Below, piece after piece: positions 8,113 to 15,951 of a stretch of 64,000 bases of DNA; the stretch's first letter is position 1; the number at the start of each line of letters is the position of its first letter. A program made the position numbers and the translations under genes. The notes beneath the pieces are model-generated. The model was given only the letters and a program-made list of their open reading frames with translations. It ran no database searches and was not told the origin of the DNA. The stretch is from Caballeronia pedi (GTDB lineage: Bacteria; Pseudomonadota; Gammaproteobacteria; Burkholderiales; Burkholderiaceae), in assembly GCF_001544915.2 (NCBI RefSeq), contig NZ_FCOE02000021.1:1-64000 (forward strand), given 5' to 3'.

Positions 8113-9456
8113 TCACGACAATAACGTGTCGGCGAGCAGCTTGACGTTCAGCACGACGATCACGCCCGCGACCAGCCACGCGAGCCCGCTCGTCCAGCGC
8201 GAGACCGCGAAGACGCCCATCTTGCGGCGGTCCGACACGAAGCGCACCAGCGGAATGACGGCGAACGGCAGTTGCATCGACAGAATCACCTGGCTCAGCA
8301 CGAGTAACTGACCCGTGCCCTTCTCACCGTAGATCGCCGTCACGACGATCACCGGCACGATGGCGATCGCGCGCGTGATGAGCCGCCGCGCCCAGTTCGG
8401 AATGCGTAGTCGCAGAAAGCCTTCCATCACGATCTGGCCGGCGAGGGTCGCGGTGACGGTCGAGTTCAGGCCCGACGCGAGCAACGCGACGGCGAAGAGC
8501 GTCGATGCAACGCCCAGGCCAAGGAGCGGCGACAGCAGATGAAAGGCGTCGCCGATTTCCGCGACTTCGTCGTGACCGCTCGCATGAAACACGGCAGCGG
8601 CGACGATCAGAATCGCCGCGTTGATGAAAAGCGCGAGCGTCAACGCGATGGTGCTGTCGAGCGTCGCCCAGCGGATCGCGGCGCGCCGGGCCCGCACGGA
8701 TTTGCCATATGCGCGCGTCTGCACGATCGACGAATGCAGATACAGGTTGTGCGGCATGACCGTCGCGCCGAGGATGCCGATGGCCACGTACAGCATTTCG
8801 CGATCCGCGACGATGCGCGGCGACGGCACGAAGCCGCGCAGCACGTCGGCGAGCGGCGGCGCGGCGGCAGCGATCTGCAACGCGAAGCAACTCGCGATCA
8901 CGACCAGCAGCGCGATGACGAACGCCTCCAGTAAGCGAAACCCCTTGTTGATCAGCAGCAACAAAAGGAAGGCGTCGAGCGCGGTCAAGAGCGCACCCGC
9001 GATCAGCGGAATGCCAAAAAGCAATTGCAGCGCGATCGCGGTGCCGATCACCTCGGCCAGATCGCACGCGACGATCGCCGCCTCGCACGCGAGCCACAGC
9101 GCGAAATTCACCGGCTTCGAATAGTGATCGCGACACGCCTGCGCGAGATCGCGTCCGGTCGCGACGCCCAGTCGAACGGCGAGCGCCTGGAGCAGGATCG
9201 CCATCAGGTTCGACAGCAGGATGACGGTGAGCAGCGTGTAACCGAAGCGCGAGCCGCCGGTGATGTCGGTTGCCCAATTGCCCGGATCCATGTAGCCGAC
9301 TGAAATCATGTAGCCGGGACCGGCGAACGCGAGGAAGCGGCGAATCCATCGACCGCCCGTCGGCACGTGCACCGACGCGTACACCTCCGGTAAGCTCGGG
9401 CGGAACGCGTCATCCTGCTCGGGCGGTTTCGACGCGGGGCGTACAGGATCAAGCAT
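8113..9456 (-). CDS. mntH: NRAMP-family Mn2+/Fe2+ transporter MntH
   Basis: 447 residues, mostly hydrophobic, with about 11 membrane segments. It contains both NRAMP metal-site signatures: DPGN in TM1 (within SVGYMDPGNWATD) and MPHNLYLHSS in TM6. It is a proton-coupled importer of divalent metal, mainly Mn2+, in the inner membrane. The ATG is preceded by AGGAGA about eleven bases upstream. It is divergent from the recombinase gene and shares with it an intergenic region containing TGATAA/TTATCA palindromes that could be an operator. No MntR-type gene is in the window. Confidence 0.95.
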   Translation of the reverse strand: MLDPVRPASKPPEQDDAFRPSLPEVYASVHVPTGGRWIRRFLAFAGPGYMISVGYMDPGNWATDITGGSRFGYTLLTVILLSNLMAILLQALAVRLGVATGRDLAQACRDHYSKPVNFALWLACEAAIVACDLAEVIGTAIALQLLFGIPLIAGALLTALDAFLLLLLINKGFRLLEAFVIALLVVIASCFALQIAAAAPPLADVLRGFVPSPRIVADREMLYVAIGILGATVMPHNLYLHSSIVQTRAYGKSVRARRAAIRWATLDSTIALTLALFINAAILIVAAAVFHASGHDEVAEIGDAFHLLSPLLGLGVASTLFAVALLASGLNSTVTATLAGQIVMEGFLRLRIPNWARRLITRAIAIVPVIVVTAIYGEKGTGQLLVLSQVILSMQLPFAVIPLVRFVSDRRKMGVFAVSRWTSGLAWLVAGVIVVLNVKLLADTLLS

Positions 9457-9577
9457 AGGCTCGTTTCTCCTGCGGATACGGGCAGTGGGCGTGCTGAAAA
9501 TATGCGCCGGGGCGGATGAACATTCAAGCGCGCTTAGGACGAAAGCACATACGCGTCCGAGCTTCCTTCTTTTGAGC

Positions 9578-9597
9578 CTGATAATTCGACTTATCAG
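9578..9597. promoter_or_regulatory. palindrome between mntH and the recombinase gene (candidate operator)
   Basis: The arms CTGATAA (9578-9584) and TTATCAG (9591-9597) flank a 6-bp spacer. A third TGATAA half-site lies at 9633-9638. The position, upstream of both divergent genes, suits a repressor site for mntH or for the recombinase. The binding protein is unknown. Confidence 0.5.
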
Positions 9598-9670
9598 ATG
9601 TGGCGATTTTTCTTGTCAAATTCGAAGCTGGTTGATAACCTTGCCGCAAATGATTGAAAAGAAAGGGGAA

Positions 9671-11656
9671 ATGAGGCCCGACAGGACAACTTCCGGTCAA
9701 CGTGTGACAGACAACCCGATGAATATCACGTCGGATAGCACGCGTCTGCGCACGCCAAGCCGTCTCACGCGCCAGCACTTCGCGCTGTATCGCGGCTATC
9801 TCGACGGCGTGTCGGAAGCGCAATTGCACGCATCGTACGGCGATGCCGGGACGGATGTCCGCGCCACGCGACGGCTGATCGACGCATTGCGCGACACGTT
9901 GTCCGTCCTTGCCCGACGCGCCCGCGACACCGAAGCGGCGCATCTGCTGCGGCTTCGTCCGGGCAGCATTCCGCTTTTCGAGTCTCCGCCGGCCACGGCC
10001 GCGCCCACGCTCGACGACTTTCGCGAAGGAATCGATCCGGACGGGGTCTATAGCGAATCCGAGCTGCTGGCGCTGTATGAAGAGGCATATCCGCCGGTCA
10101 CCTCCCCTGCCCTCGATCGGCGTGCGGCCCGCAATGCAAGGTTGCGTCGCCGGCAAGCGGATGCACTCGCCCGCATGGAGGCATCGCTCGCGCAGGATCC
10201 GAGTCCGGATCATCCCATCGACGGCTGGTTCGAACCGGCGATCACGGCGCGGCTCACTTCGGCGGGACTGACGACGATCGCGGATGTCATCGAACTGATC
10301 GAACGGCGTCGGCACCGCTGGTACGCCGTCGTGCCGAAGCTTGGTCCGAAGGGCGCGCAACGTGTGGTCGACTGGCTGCAACTCCACGCGCAAGCGCTGC
10401 GGCACGCGGTTTCGCCGCACGCGCTCGTGCCGCGTCGGCAATGGCCGGCCGCCGAGATGACGCCGGCGCGGCGTTCCGAAATCGACGAGCGCGACGCGCT
10501 GGTGATCGCTCCGCTGGAGGCGTTGCGGGTACCCGCGCGGTTGGATGGTTCAAAAGGGTCGAATCGAGCGGGTGCCGGAGCGCGCTTCGACACGGATGTC
10601 CGCGCGATTTCCGCCTGGCTCGATGCCCGATCGAGCAGTGAACACACGCGCCGTGCGTATCGGCGCGAGGCGGAGCGGCTGCTGCTGTGGGCGCTCGTGG
10701 AGAAAGACAAACCGTTTTCGTCGCTCGATGCTGCCGAATGCGCGGAATATATCGGTACGTTTCTGCCAAACCCGCAGCCGGCCGCGCGATGGATCGCGGT
10801 GCATCGGGGCGAGCGTTGCCTCACCACCTGGCGTCCCTTCGCCGGCCCGCTTTCGGATCGCAGCCGGGAAACCGCCCGCTCGATTCTGAGCGCGCTGTGC
10901 GAATGGCTGGTCGGTGAGGACTATCTGGCGGTCAACCCGTTGGCGGGCTTCGCGCGCGTCGCAACGCCGCCGGTGTTCGATTCGGCCTCGCGATCGCTCG
11001 ATCTCGAACAGTGGAAAGGTGTGCTGCTTTCGGTCGAACGAGCCGAGTATTCATTCTCCGAACACCGCGACAGATTGGCGCTGCTGCTCGCGTATGCCAC
11101 GGGTCTGCGTCGTGCTGAGCTCGCAGCCGCGACGACAGACGCCCTGAGCGTCGGGCGGCTGTCGGGCGTCGCCGGCCCCGTCTGGCGTCTCGCGGTGGAC
11201 GAGGGTCGTGGCGCTTCGCGCTCGGTGCTCTTGCCGCCCGCGGTTGTCGAAACCGTGCTGGAAAATCTCGCATTGCGCGGCCTTTCCGCGCCCCTCGACT
11301 GTGCGGCAGGCACGCCGATTCTGGCTCAGGCGCGCGGCGGGCAAGCGCTGACACCGGACGGCATCGGGAAGATTTTCAAAAGTATTTTTGCGAGCGCGGC
11401 AGTGTTCATGGAGGCGCGCACACCGGGTATCGGGCGGGACTTGAAACGCGCCAGTACGCATTGGCTTCGCCATACTCACTCCGCGCACGCTCTGAGACAC
11501 GGCGCGGCGCTGCACGATGTCAGTATCGGACTTGGCCACGCCGACGTGTCGACCACCGCCCTCTATCTCAAAAACGAGGACGTCGGCCGCTTTCTGGGCG
11601 TCGAAAAGCTGATCCGCGGCGCTTCGATCGCTGGGAAAACGCCAGAGCCGTCGTGA
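9671..11656 (+). CDS. tyrosine recombinase (phage-integrase family, long N-terminal domain) of the replicon maintenance locus
   Basis: About 661 residues. The C-terminal catalytic domain has the full tyrosine-recombinase set: Arg480 (TGLRR), His597 and Arg600 (HWLRH), His623 (LGH) and nucleophile Tyr632 (TALYL). A core-binding SAM-like segment comes before it, and a long N-terminal region (LTRQHFALYRGYLDGV onward) resembles the extra domain of integrase-family proteins found beside Burkholderia secondary-chromosome partition genes. Because it abuts parAB, resolution of chromid dimers is more likely than prophage integration. The start is uncertain: the ATG at 9671 follows AAAGGGG closely, the ATG at 9719 has no clear ribosome binding site, and the frame is open further upstream. 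Confidence 0.85.
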   Translation: MRPDRTTSGQRVTDNPMNITSDSTRLRTPSRLTRQHFALYRGYLDGVSEAQLHASYGDAGTDVRATRRLIDALRDTLSVLARRARDTEAAHLLRLRPGSIPLFESPPATAAPTLDDFREGIDPDGVYSESELLALYEEAYPPVTSPALDRRAARNARLRRRQADALARMEASLAQDPSPDHPIDGWFEPAITARLTSAGLTTIADVIELIERRRHRWYAVVPKLGPKGAQRVVDWLQLHAQALRHAVSPHALVPRRQWPAAEMTPARRSEIDERDALVIAPLEALRVPARLDGSKGSNRAGAGARFDTDVRAISAWLDARSSSEHTRRAYRREAERLLLWALVEKDKPFSSLDAAECAEYIGTFLPNPQPAARWIAVHRGERCLTTWRPFAGPLSDRSRETARSILSALCEWLVGEDYLAVNPLAGFARVATPPVFDSASRSLDLEQWKGVLLSVERAEYSFSEHRDRLALLLAYATGLRRAELAAATTDALSVGRLSGVAGPVWRLAVDEGRGASRSVLLPPAVVETVLENLALRGLSAPLDCAAGTPILAQARGGQALTPDGIGKIFKSIFASAAVFMEARTPGIGRDLKRASTHWLRHTHSAHALRHGAALHDVSIGLGHADVSTTALYLKNEDVGRFLGVEKLIRGASIAGKTPEPS

Positions 11657-11706
11657 GTTCGTGTTTACACAAGCGTTCGGCGTTGTAAAAATGCCCGCAG
11701 GGGTCG

Positions 11707-11732
11707 CTCAAGTACTTCAGAGTTTACTTGAG
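11707..11732. repeat. 7-bp inverted repeat upstream of parA
   Basis: CTCAAGT (11707-11713) and ACTTGAG (11726-11732) flank 12 bp. It is one of two inverted repeats in the 173-bp gap before parA and may be an operator for ParA autoregulation or a ParB site. Confidence 0.5.
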
Positions 11733-11751
11733 GTTTACCGGTTCGCCGTTT

Positions 11752-11791
11752 ATTCTTCGGTTTGCAGCTTGTTTTCCACAAACCGAAGAAT
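11752..11791. repeat. perfect 13-bp inverted repeat upstream of parA
   Basis: ATTCTTCGGTTTG (11752-11764) and CAAACCGAAGAAT (11779-11791) flank 14 bp. The spacer and right arm contain TTTTCCACA, one mismatch from a DnaA box. It lies 39 bp before the chosen parA start, where type Ia ParA proteins commonly bind their own promoter. Confidence 0.65.
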
Positions 11792-11829
11792 TATTTGCTT
11801 ACCCAGGCCCGCCAGTGACTGCGAACTCC

Positions 11830-13008
11830 ATGCTAAGCGCTCGGCTTCCCGAAGTCGATCAATCCGTTTCGATCGAAACGCTCTTGGGAGTGGCCGCCCA
11901 AGCCACTGACATTCTCAATCAGATCCGCGACGCGATGTTGGAGCCGTATCCGCGCAAAAGCGCGCCGACATTCACGAGCGCCCAGGTGGCGTCGCTCTGC
12001 GGAGTCGACAAGCAGCGGTTCCAGTACCTGACGACCAAGGGCGATCTGCCCGCGGGCACGTCGAAGGGCGCGGGCCGCAGCAAAGAGTTCACGCTCGAGG
12101 AAGCGCTGACCTGGATCAAAGCGACGAAGGAGCGAACGCGTCGGCCGGAAGGCAAACGCGGGCGAATCGTGACCGTCGCGAACTTCAAGGGTGGCGTCGC
12201 CAAGACGACCACCGCCGTGTCCGCCGCGCAGGCGTTGACCTTGCTCGGGCGTCGCGTGCTCGTCATCGATTGCGATCCGCAAGGAACCACCACGCAGCTT
12301 TGTGGCTGGGCGCCGGACGCAGAAATCTCGGACGATCAGACCCTTCTTCCGCTCGTCTACGGCGATCGGGACACACTGCACTACGCGGTGCAGGAGACGT
12401 ACTGGCATAACCTGGATCTCATTCCGGCGTCGTCTTCACTCTTCGACGCCGAATTCGAGATTCCAGCGAAAGTGCTCAACGATAGCACGTTCGAGTTTTG
12501 GGAAATCGTCCGCAAGGGGCTGATGCCGCTCGCGAACGATTACGACGCCATCGTGATCGACACGCCTCCGGCACTCAGCTACCTGACCATCAACGCGCTG
12601 CTGGCGTCGGATGCGATCCTGCTGCCCTGCCCGCCCGAGGCGCTCGACTTCGCCAGTTCCACGCAGTTCTGGCATCTGTTCGCCGATATCGCCAAAAAGC
12701 TTCCGGGCGTGCTCGAACAGAAGCGATTCGATTTCGTCAACGTGATCATGACCAAGGCGAAGTCCGACGACGTCTCGCGCGTCGTGCGTGGCTGGCTTCA
12801 GAAGGCATACGGCGATCGCGTGCTGCCGTTCGAAATTCCGGAATCGACCGTGCCGAAGGGCGCGTCTGCGCAGTTGTCGACGGTCTATGACCTTTCGAAG
12901 CCCGACGGCAGCACGGCCGCATACAACCGATTCAAGGAGCCGCTCGACCGGCTCGCTGAACATCTCGACGCGCAATTCGTTCGCGCGTGGAATCAGACGG
13001 AGGCATAA
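11830..13008 (+). CDS. parA: chromid partition ATPase ParA (type Ia)
   Basis: 392 residues from the chosen ATG. The N-terminal ~110 residues contain a helix-turn-helix-like segment (TSAQVASLCGVDKQRFQYLT), as in the larger type Ia ParA proteins that also bind DNA and repress their own promoter. The deviant Walker A is KGGVAKTTT (from Lys120), followed by VIDCDPQGT (Walker A') and AIVIDTPPAL (Walker B). It would move ParB-parS complexes apart over the nucleoid. The start is uncertain: the ATG at 11830 lacks a clear ribosome binding site, and an in-frame GTG lies five codons upstream. Its stop codon directly abuts the parB ATG, so the two form an operon. Confidence 0.92.
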   Translation: MLSARLPEVDQSVSIETLLGVAAQATDILNQIRDAMLEPYPRKSAPTFTSAQVASLCGVDKQRFQYLTTKGDLPAGTSKGAGRSKEFTLEEALTWIKATKERTRRPEGKRGRIVTVANFKGGVAKTTTAVSAAQALTLLGRRVLVIDCDPQGTTTQLCGWAPDAEISDDQTLLPLVYGDRDTLHYAVQETYWHNLDLIPASSSLFDAEFEIPAKVLNDSTFEFWEIVRKGLMPLANDYDAIVIDTPPALSYLTINALLASDAILLPCPPEALDFASSTQFWHLFADIAKKLPGVLEQKRFDFVNVIMTKAKSDDVSRVVRGWLQKAYGDRVLPFEIPESTVPKGASAQLSTVYDLSKPDGSTAAYNRFKEPLDRLAEHLDAQFVRAWNQTEA

Positions 13009-13977
13009 ATGGGCATCGGGGACAGACTCCTCGCCAAGACTGCGAACATCGGCAGCAAGCCAACTGAGGCACCAACGCGGCCGGTGAGCACCGAGCCGCG
13101 TACGTCGCCAGGGCGCTTGATGGACGCGCAGCATCGCATCAACACGGCGCAGGCACGGATCAAGGAACTCGAGTCGCAACTGGAGGAACGGGCGGCGTTC
13201 GAAGTGCCGCTCGATTCGCTCATCGAAGTGCCCGGCCGGCGCCGCAAATTGACCGCGGAGCAATTCCAGGAACTCAAAAGCAATCTTGCGCAGCACGCGC
13301 TGGCCACGCCAATTCTGGTGCGTGCGCTACCGAATGATCGCTTTGAAATTGTCGCCGGGCACAACCGCGTGGCCGCATATCGCGAACTCGCGCGCTCGAC
13401 GATTCGCGCGAACGTAGCATCAATCGAAGATGGCGAGATCGAATTTGCAGCGTTCTTTTCGAATCTGCTCTCGCCTTCGCTGACCGACTTCGAAAAGTAT
13501 TGGAACTTCAAGCGGCTGCAGGAATTGAGCGGCTTGTCGCGCACCGAGATTTCCGAGAGTGCCGGGCTGAGCAAGAGTCACGTCACGCGAATCTTTTCAT
13601 TCGATGCCTTGCCGGAAGCAGCCAAGATCGCCCTCGCGGAAAAGCCTGAGCGGTTGGGAAGCAATGCTGCACAAAAGCTCGCGGCGCTCACGGAAGCGGG
13701 CAAATCGGACAAAGTGGTAGAAGCAGTTCGCCGGCTGATCGAAGACGACAACTTCACACAAGACCGGGCTGTTGCTCTCGCGGCTGAGAAGCAGCGCACG
13801 ACAGCGCCGAGCGCAACGGTGGTTCGCTCTGGCAGACGCAAGGTCTGCGAAGTGTCCACGAGAAACGGCGTGGTCGGCGTCCGATTCTTTGAGAAGGACG
13901 CATCCGATGCGGAGCACTGGGGTCAGCGGATTGCCGAATTCATCAACAAAACGTTGAGCGAATCGGAACAGGATTGA
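13009..13977 (+). CDS. parB: chromid partition protein ParB
   Basis: 322 residues. The N-terminal ParB/Spo0J nuclease-like CTP-binding domain contains GHNRVAAY at Gly117, matching the GxxR nucleotide motif. A central helix-turn-helix (about residues 177-197, SRTEISESAGLSKSHVTRI) would bind parS, and a C-terminal part would dimerise. The ATG follows parA with no gap, and GGAGG lies within the last parA codons. No parS palindrome could be assigned with confidence; the inverted repeats on either side of parAB are the candidates. Confidence 0.93.
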   Translation: MGIGDRLLAKTANIGSKPTEAPTRPVSTEPRTSPGRLMDAQHRINTAQARIKELESQLEERAAFEVPLDSLIEVPGRRRKLTAEQFQELKSNLAQHALATPILVRALPNDRFEIVAGHNRVAAYRELARSTIRANVASIEDGEIEFAAFFSNLLSPSLTDFEKYWNFKRLQELSGLSRTEISESAGLSKSHVTRIFSFDALPEAAKIALAEKPERLGSNAAQKLAALTEAGKSDKVVEAVRRLIEDDNFTQDRAVALAAEKQRTTAPSATVVRSGRRKVCEVSTRNGVVGVRFFEKDASDAEHWGQRIAEFINKTLSESEQD

Positions 13978-13981
13978 AGCC

Positions 13982-14051
13982 CTACTAGGTTTTCGTTTTA
14001 AATCAACAACTTAGCAAATTCGATCCAGTCGTTGATTCATGAACCTAGTAG
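13982..14051. repeat. nested inverted repeats after parB
   Basis: The outer arms CTACTAGGTT (13982-13991) and AACCTAGTAG (14042-14051) are perfect over 10 bp. The inner arms AATCAAC (14001-14007) and GTTGATT (14031-14037) are perfect over 7 bp, giving a two-level symmetric structure. It starts right after the parB stop codon and has no T-run, so it is unlikely to be a simple terminator. Confidence 0.7.
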
Positions 14052-14127
14052 AACTTCCTTGAAAATCAAAGACTTGCTGTTAAAGCACTGAAGAGGCTTC
14101 CATGTAACGAGCAAGCTGTAAAAAGAC

Positions 14128-14157
14128 AAAAGCCTTCGGCGCCAACCGAAGGCTTTT
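14128..14157. terminator. bidirectional Rho-independent terminator after parAB
   Basis: A perfect 12-bp stem AAAAGCCTTCGG / CCGAAGGCTTTT with a CGCCAA loop, A-rich on the 5' side and T-rich on the 3' side. It would end the parAB transcript and insulate rep. Confidence 0.85.
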
Positions 14158-14280
14158 GAATATCGGGCTTAACTGCTTATCGCCCGGTCCGCTTCCCGAC
14201 GCCAATCGGGTCACGAGTCCACATCTCGAAGTTTAGCGGAACGCGATCGGCAGTCAAGCGTTTGTCTTCCATTTTTCGAA

Positions 14281-15693
14281 ATGGACGTACTTGACATGCG
14301 TATCGCGCAACATTCTGTTGCTGGCGAGGTTGGTTCTCGTCCGCAAACTCTCAAAATATCTTCCCCACTGGAAGATCAACAGGCTCTCGACGACTTCGCC
14401 TGCGATCGTTCGAACCTGCCGTGGGTGATCTTTCGTGCCGCGCATCGCGCGATTCACACCGCTGCCTTACCCGCTCGCGCGCGTGCGCTGCTCGCCGCAT
14501 TGGCACGCACCGTCGACGCCTCTCGTCCGTACGCCCCGATCTTCGCCCGCCGAGAATTGCTCACCGGCCGAGCGCAGCAATCCATGCGCACGTTCTATCG
14601 CGGCCTCGATGATCTCGAACTCTCTGGGTTCATCAAACGCCCGCCCCAGACACGATACGGTGCGGCAGGCTTGTTCGGACGCGCCTATCTTCATCTGACG
14701 GAGAAGGCGGCCGCATTGCTGGGCCTTGTCGACTCCATCGGCGGCAACGAAGAGCAATCCAGCGACCAACCGGGAGACTCGATTCCGACCGGTCCCGCCC
14801 TTTCTTGCGTACCGCCGTCTGTCACGATGGCAGACGGTGCTATATATAAGGATCTAATCCCTACTACTCAAAAGAGACAACCAGGACGCCTTCCCGCCGA
14901 TCTGCAGCGCCTCGTGGCACTGGGATTTCGTGAATTTTTTATCTTCAAACTGATGCGCGAGGCGAAGGCCCACGGCAAACTGCTTTCCGATGTCGTCGAG
15001 GCGAGCTGGAGTCATTTGAAGCGCGCCACACATCCGATCAGCTATCTGCGTTCCCTCCTGCGCGCCCCCGTCGACTTCGCTTATCGCGTACGAAGCCAAC
15101 GCGATGCTCACGTCGCGCAAGAGCAGAAACTCGCCGAATCGCAGCGCACCGCGGACGTAGCCACGAATCTCGCTGGCCGATCCTTCGTTAGCAGCGATGG
15201 TGTCCGGAGTTATCGCATCTCCGACGATGCGCGATCCATCGTCATTCGACATCGCGACGAGTCACGACCGCGCGTGCACGCCGGCGCGTGGGCGCGGGAC
15301 TTCGTCGCTGCGATCGATACCGGACATATCGTTCCCGCGGAGCCGAGCCCCAGATGCGCCGATGAACAATCTCTCGGTTCATACTCTTCGATCCGTGTCC
15401 CGACGATGCAGGCTCCAATGCATTCCCGACCCGCTGAATCGAGCCCCAATTTCGAGGCGCATTTAAGCGACCTGAAGGCGCTTCTTCGCTTGAAGCGGGC
15501 AGGAATCGCCCCACTTATCAACTCGAGGGACAGGATGCGACAAGCCGTACGAGACGGGTCACGCCCCTCACGTTTGAGTTCGCTGTTACAGGCGATGTCG
15601 CGTGCCGCGTCTAAGGCAAGCCTCGATGATTCGTCAGAGCAGACTGTCGATGACCACGCCGCAACGAGACATCCACGCGCGCTACTCGAATGA
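14281..15693 (+). CDS. chromid replication initiator protein (RepA / 'replication protein O'-like)
   Basis: 470 residues. A winged-helix-like region lies at about residues 80-150 (ARRELLTGRAQQSMRTFYRG to YLHLTEKAAALL), followed by a charged, poorly conserved C-terminus. Proteins of this type sit beside parAB on Burkholderia secondary chromosomes and megaplasmids and are taken to start their replication. The identification rests on context and general resemblance, since no single diagnostic motif is visible. The ATG has no good ribosome binding site; a second in-frame ATG lies five codons later. The gene has its own leader after the terminator, so it is probably transcribed separately from parAB. 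Confidence 0.75.
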   Translation: MDVLDMRIAQHSVAGEVGSRPQTLKISSPLEDQQALDDFACDRSNLPWVIFRAAHRAIHTAALPARARALLAALARTVDASRPYAPIFARRELLTGRAQQSMRTFYRGLDDLELSGFIKRPPQTRYGAAGLFGRAYLHLTEKAAALLGLVDSIGGNEEQSSDQPGDSIPTGPALSCVPPSVTMADGAIYKDLIPTTQKRQPGRLPADLQRLVALGFREFFIFKLMREAKAHGKLLSDVVEASWSHLKRATHPISYLRSLLRAPVDFAYRVRSQRDAHVAQEQKLAESQRTADVATNLAGRSFVSSDGVRSYRISDDARSIVIRHRDESRPRVHAGAWARDFVAAIDTGHIVPAEPSPRCADEQSLGSYSSIRVPTMQAPMHSRPAESSPNFEAHLSDLKALLRLKRAGIAPLINSRDRMRQAVRDGSRPSRLSSLLQAMSRAASKASLDDSSEQTVDDHAATRHPRALLE

Positions 15694-15737
15694 AAGCGAC
15701 CGCCGAAGGGCGGCAACCCAAAAAGTATTCAAAAACC

Positions 15738-15766
15738 TGCTGCGTCGCAGCAAATGCTGATATACT
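15738..15766 (+). promoter_or_regulatory. candidate rpoD promoter (extended -10) overlapped by a palindrome
   Basis: TGATATACT (15758-15766) is a good extended -10 element (TGnTATAAT). The -35 zone is taken up by the perfect palindrome TGCTGCG-T-CGCAGCA (15738-15752), a possible operator. The 5' leader to the sigma-factor ATG would be about 180 nt. Confidence 0.5.
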
Positions 15767-15951
15767 CTAAGGTTGCGCCTTAATGGGCGATTGGAAAACG
15801 CAAAACCGCGTACGGATGCGGGTCTGCGTGCTTTGCTCGATGCGATTTTCAGCAGCCGTCCGTGGTCGAAGCTGTCATCGATATCATTGCGAGCCGTTAC
15901 GCTCGCTTCCGGGGATCTGTCGTCGCCGAGCAAACCTGTCGAGGAGAAAGT

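Larger units (their letters stand above)
13978..14280. other. parB-rep intergenic region, candidate replication origin
   Basis: About 300 bp, AT-richer than its flanks. It contains a nested inverted repeat (13982-14051), three AATCAA-type motifs about 30 bp apart (14001-14007, inverted at 14031-14037, and 14064-14070), and a bidirectional terminator hairpin (14128-14157). Initiators often bind repeats directly upstream of their own gene, so this is the best origin candidate in the window. No exact DnaA box (TTATCCACA) was found in it. Confidence 0.5.

Noticed and set aside
9671..11656. Reading the tyrosine recombinase as a prophage integrase
   Set aside because: No phage genes, tRNA target or att repeats are nearby, and the gene abuts parAB with a long extra N-terminal domain.
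11700..14280. Assignment of a parS site
   Set aside because: Several inverted repeats exist but none has the compact 14-16-bp palindrome form in multiple copies, so no parS was called.
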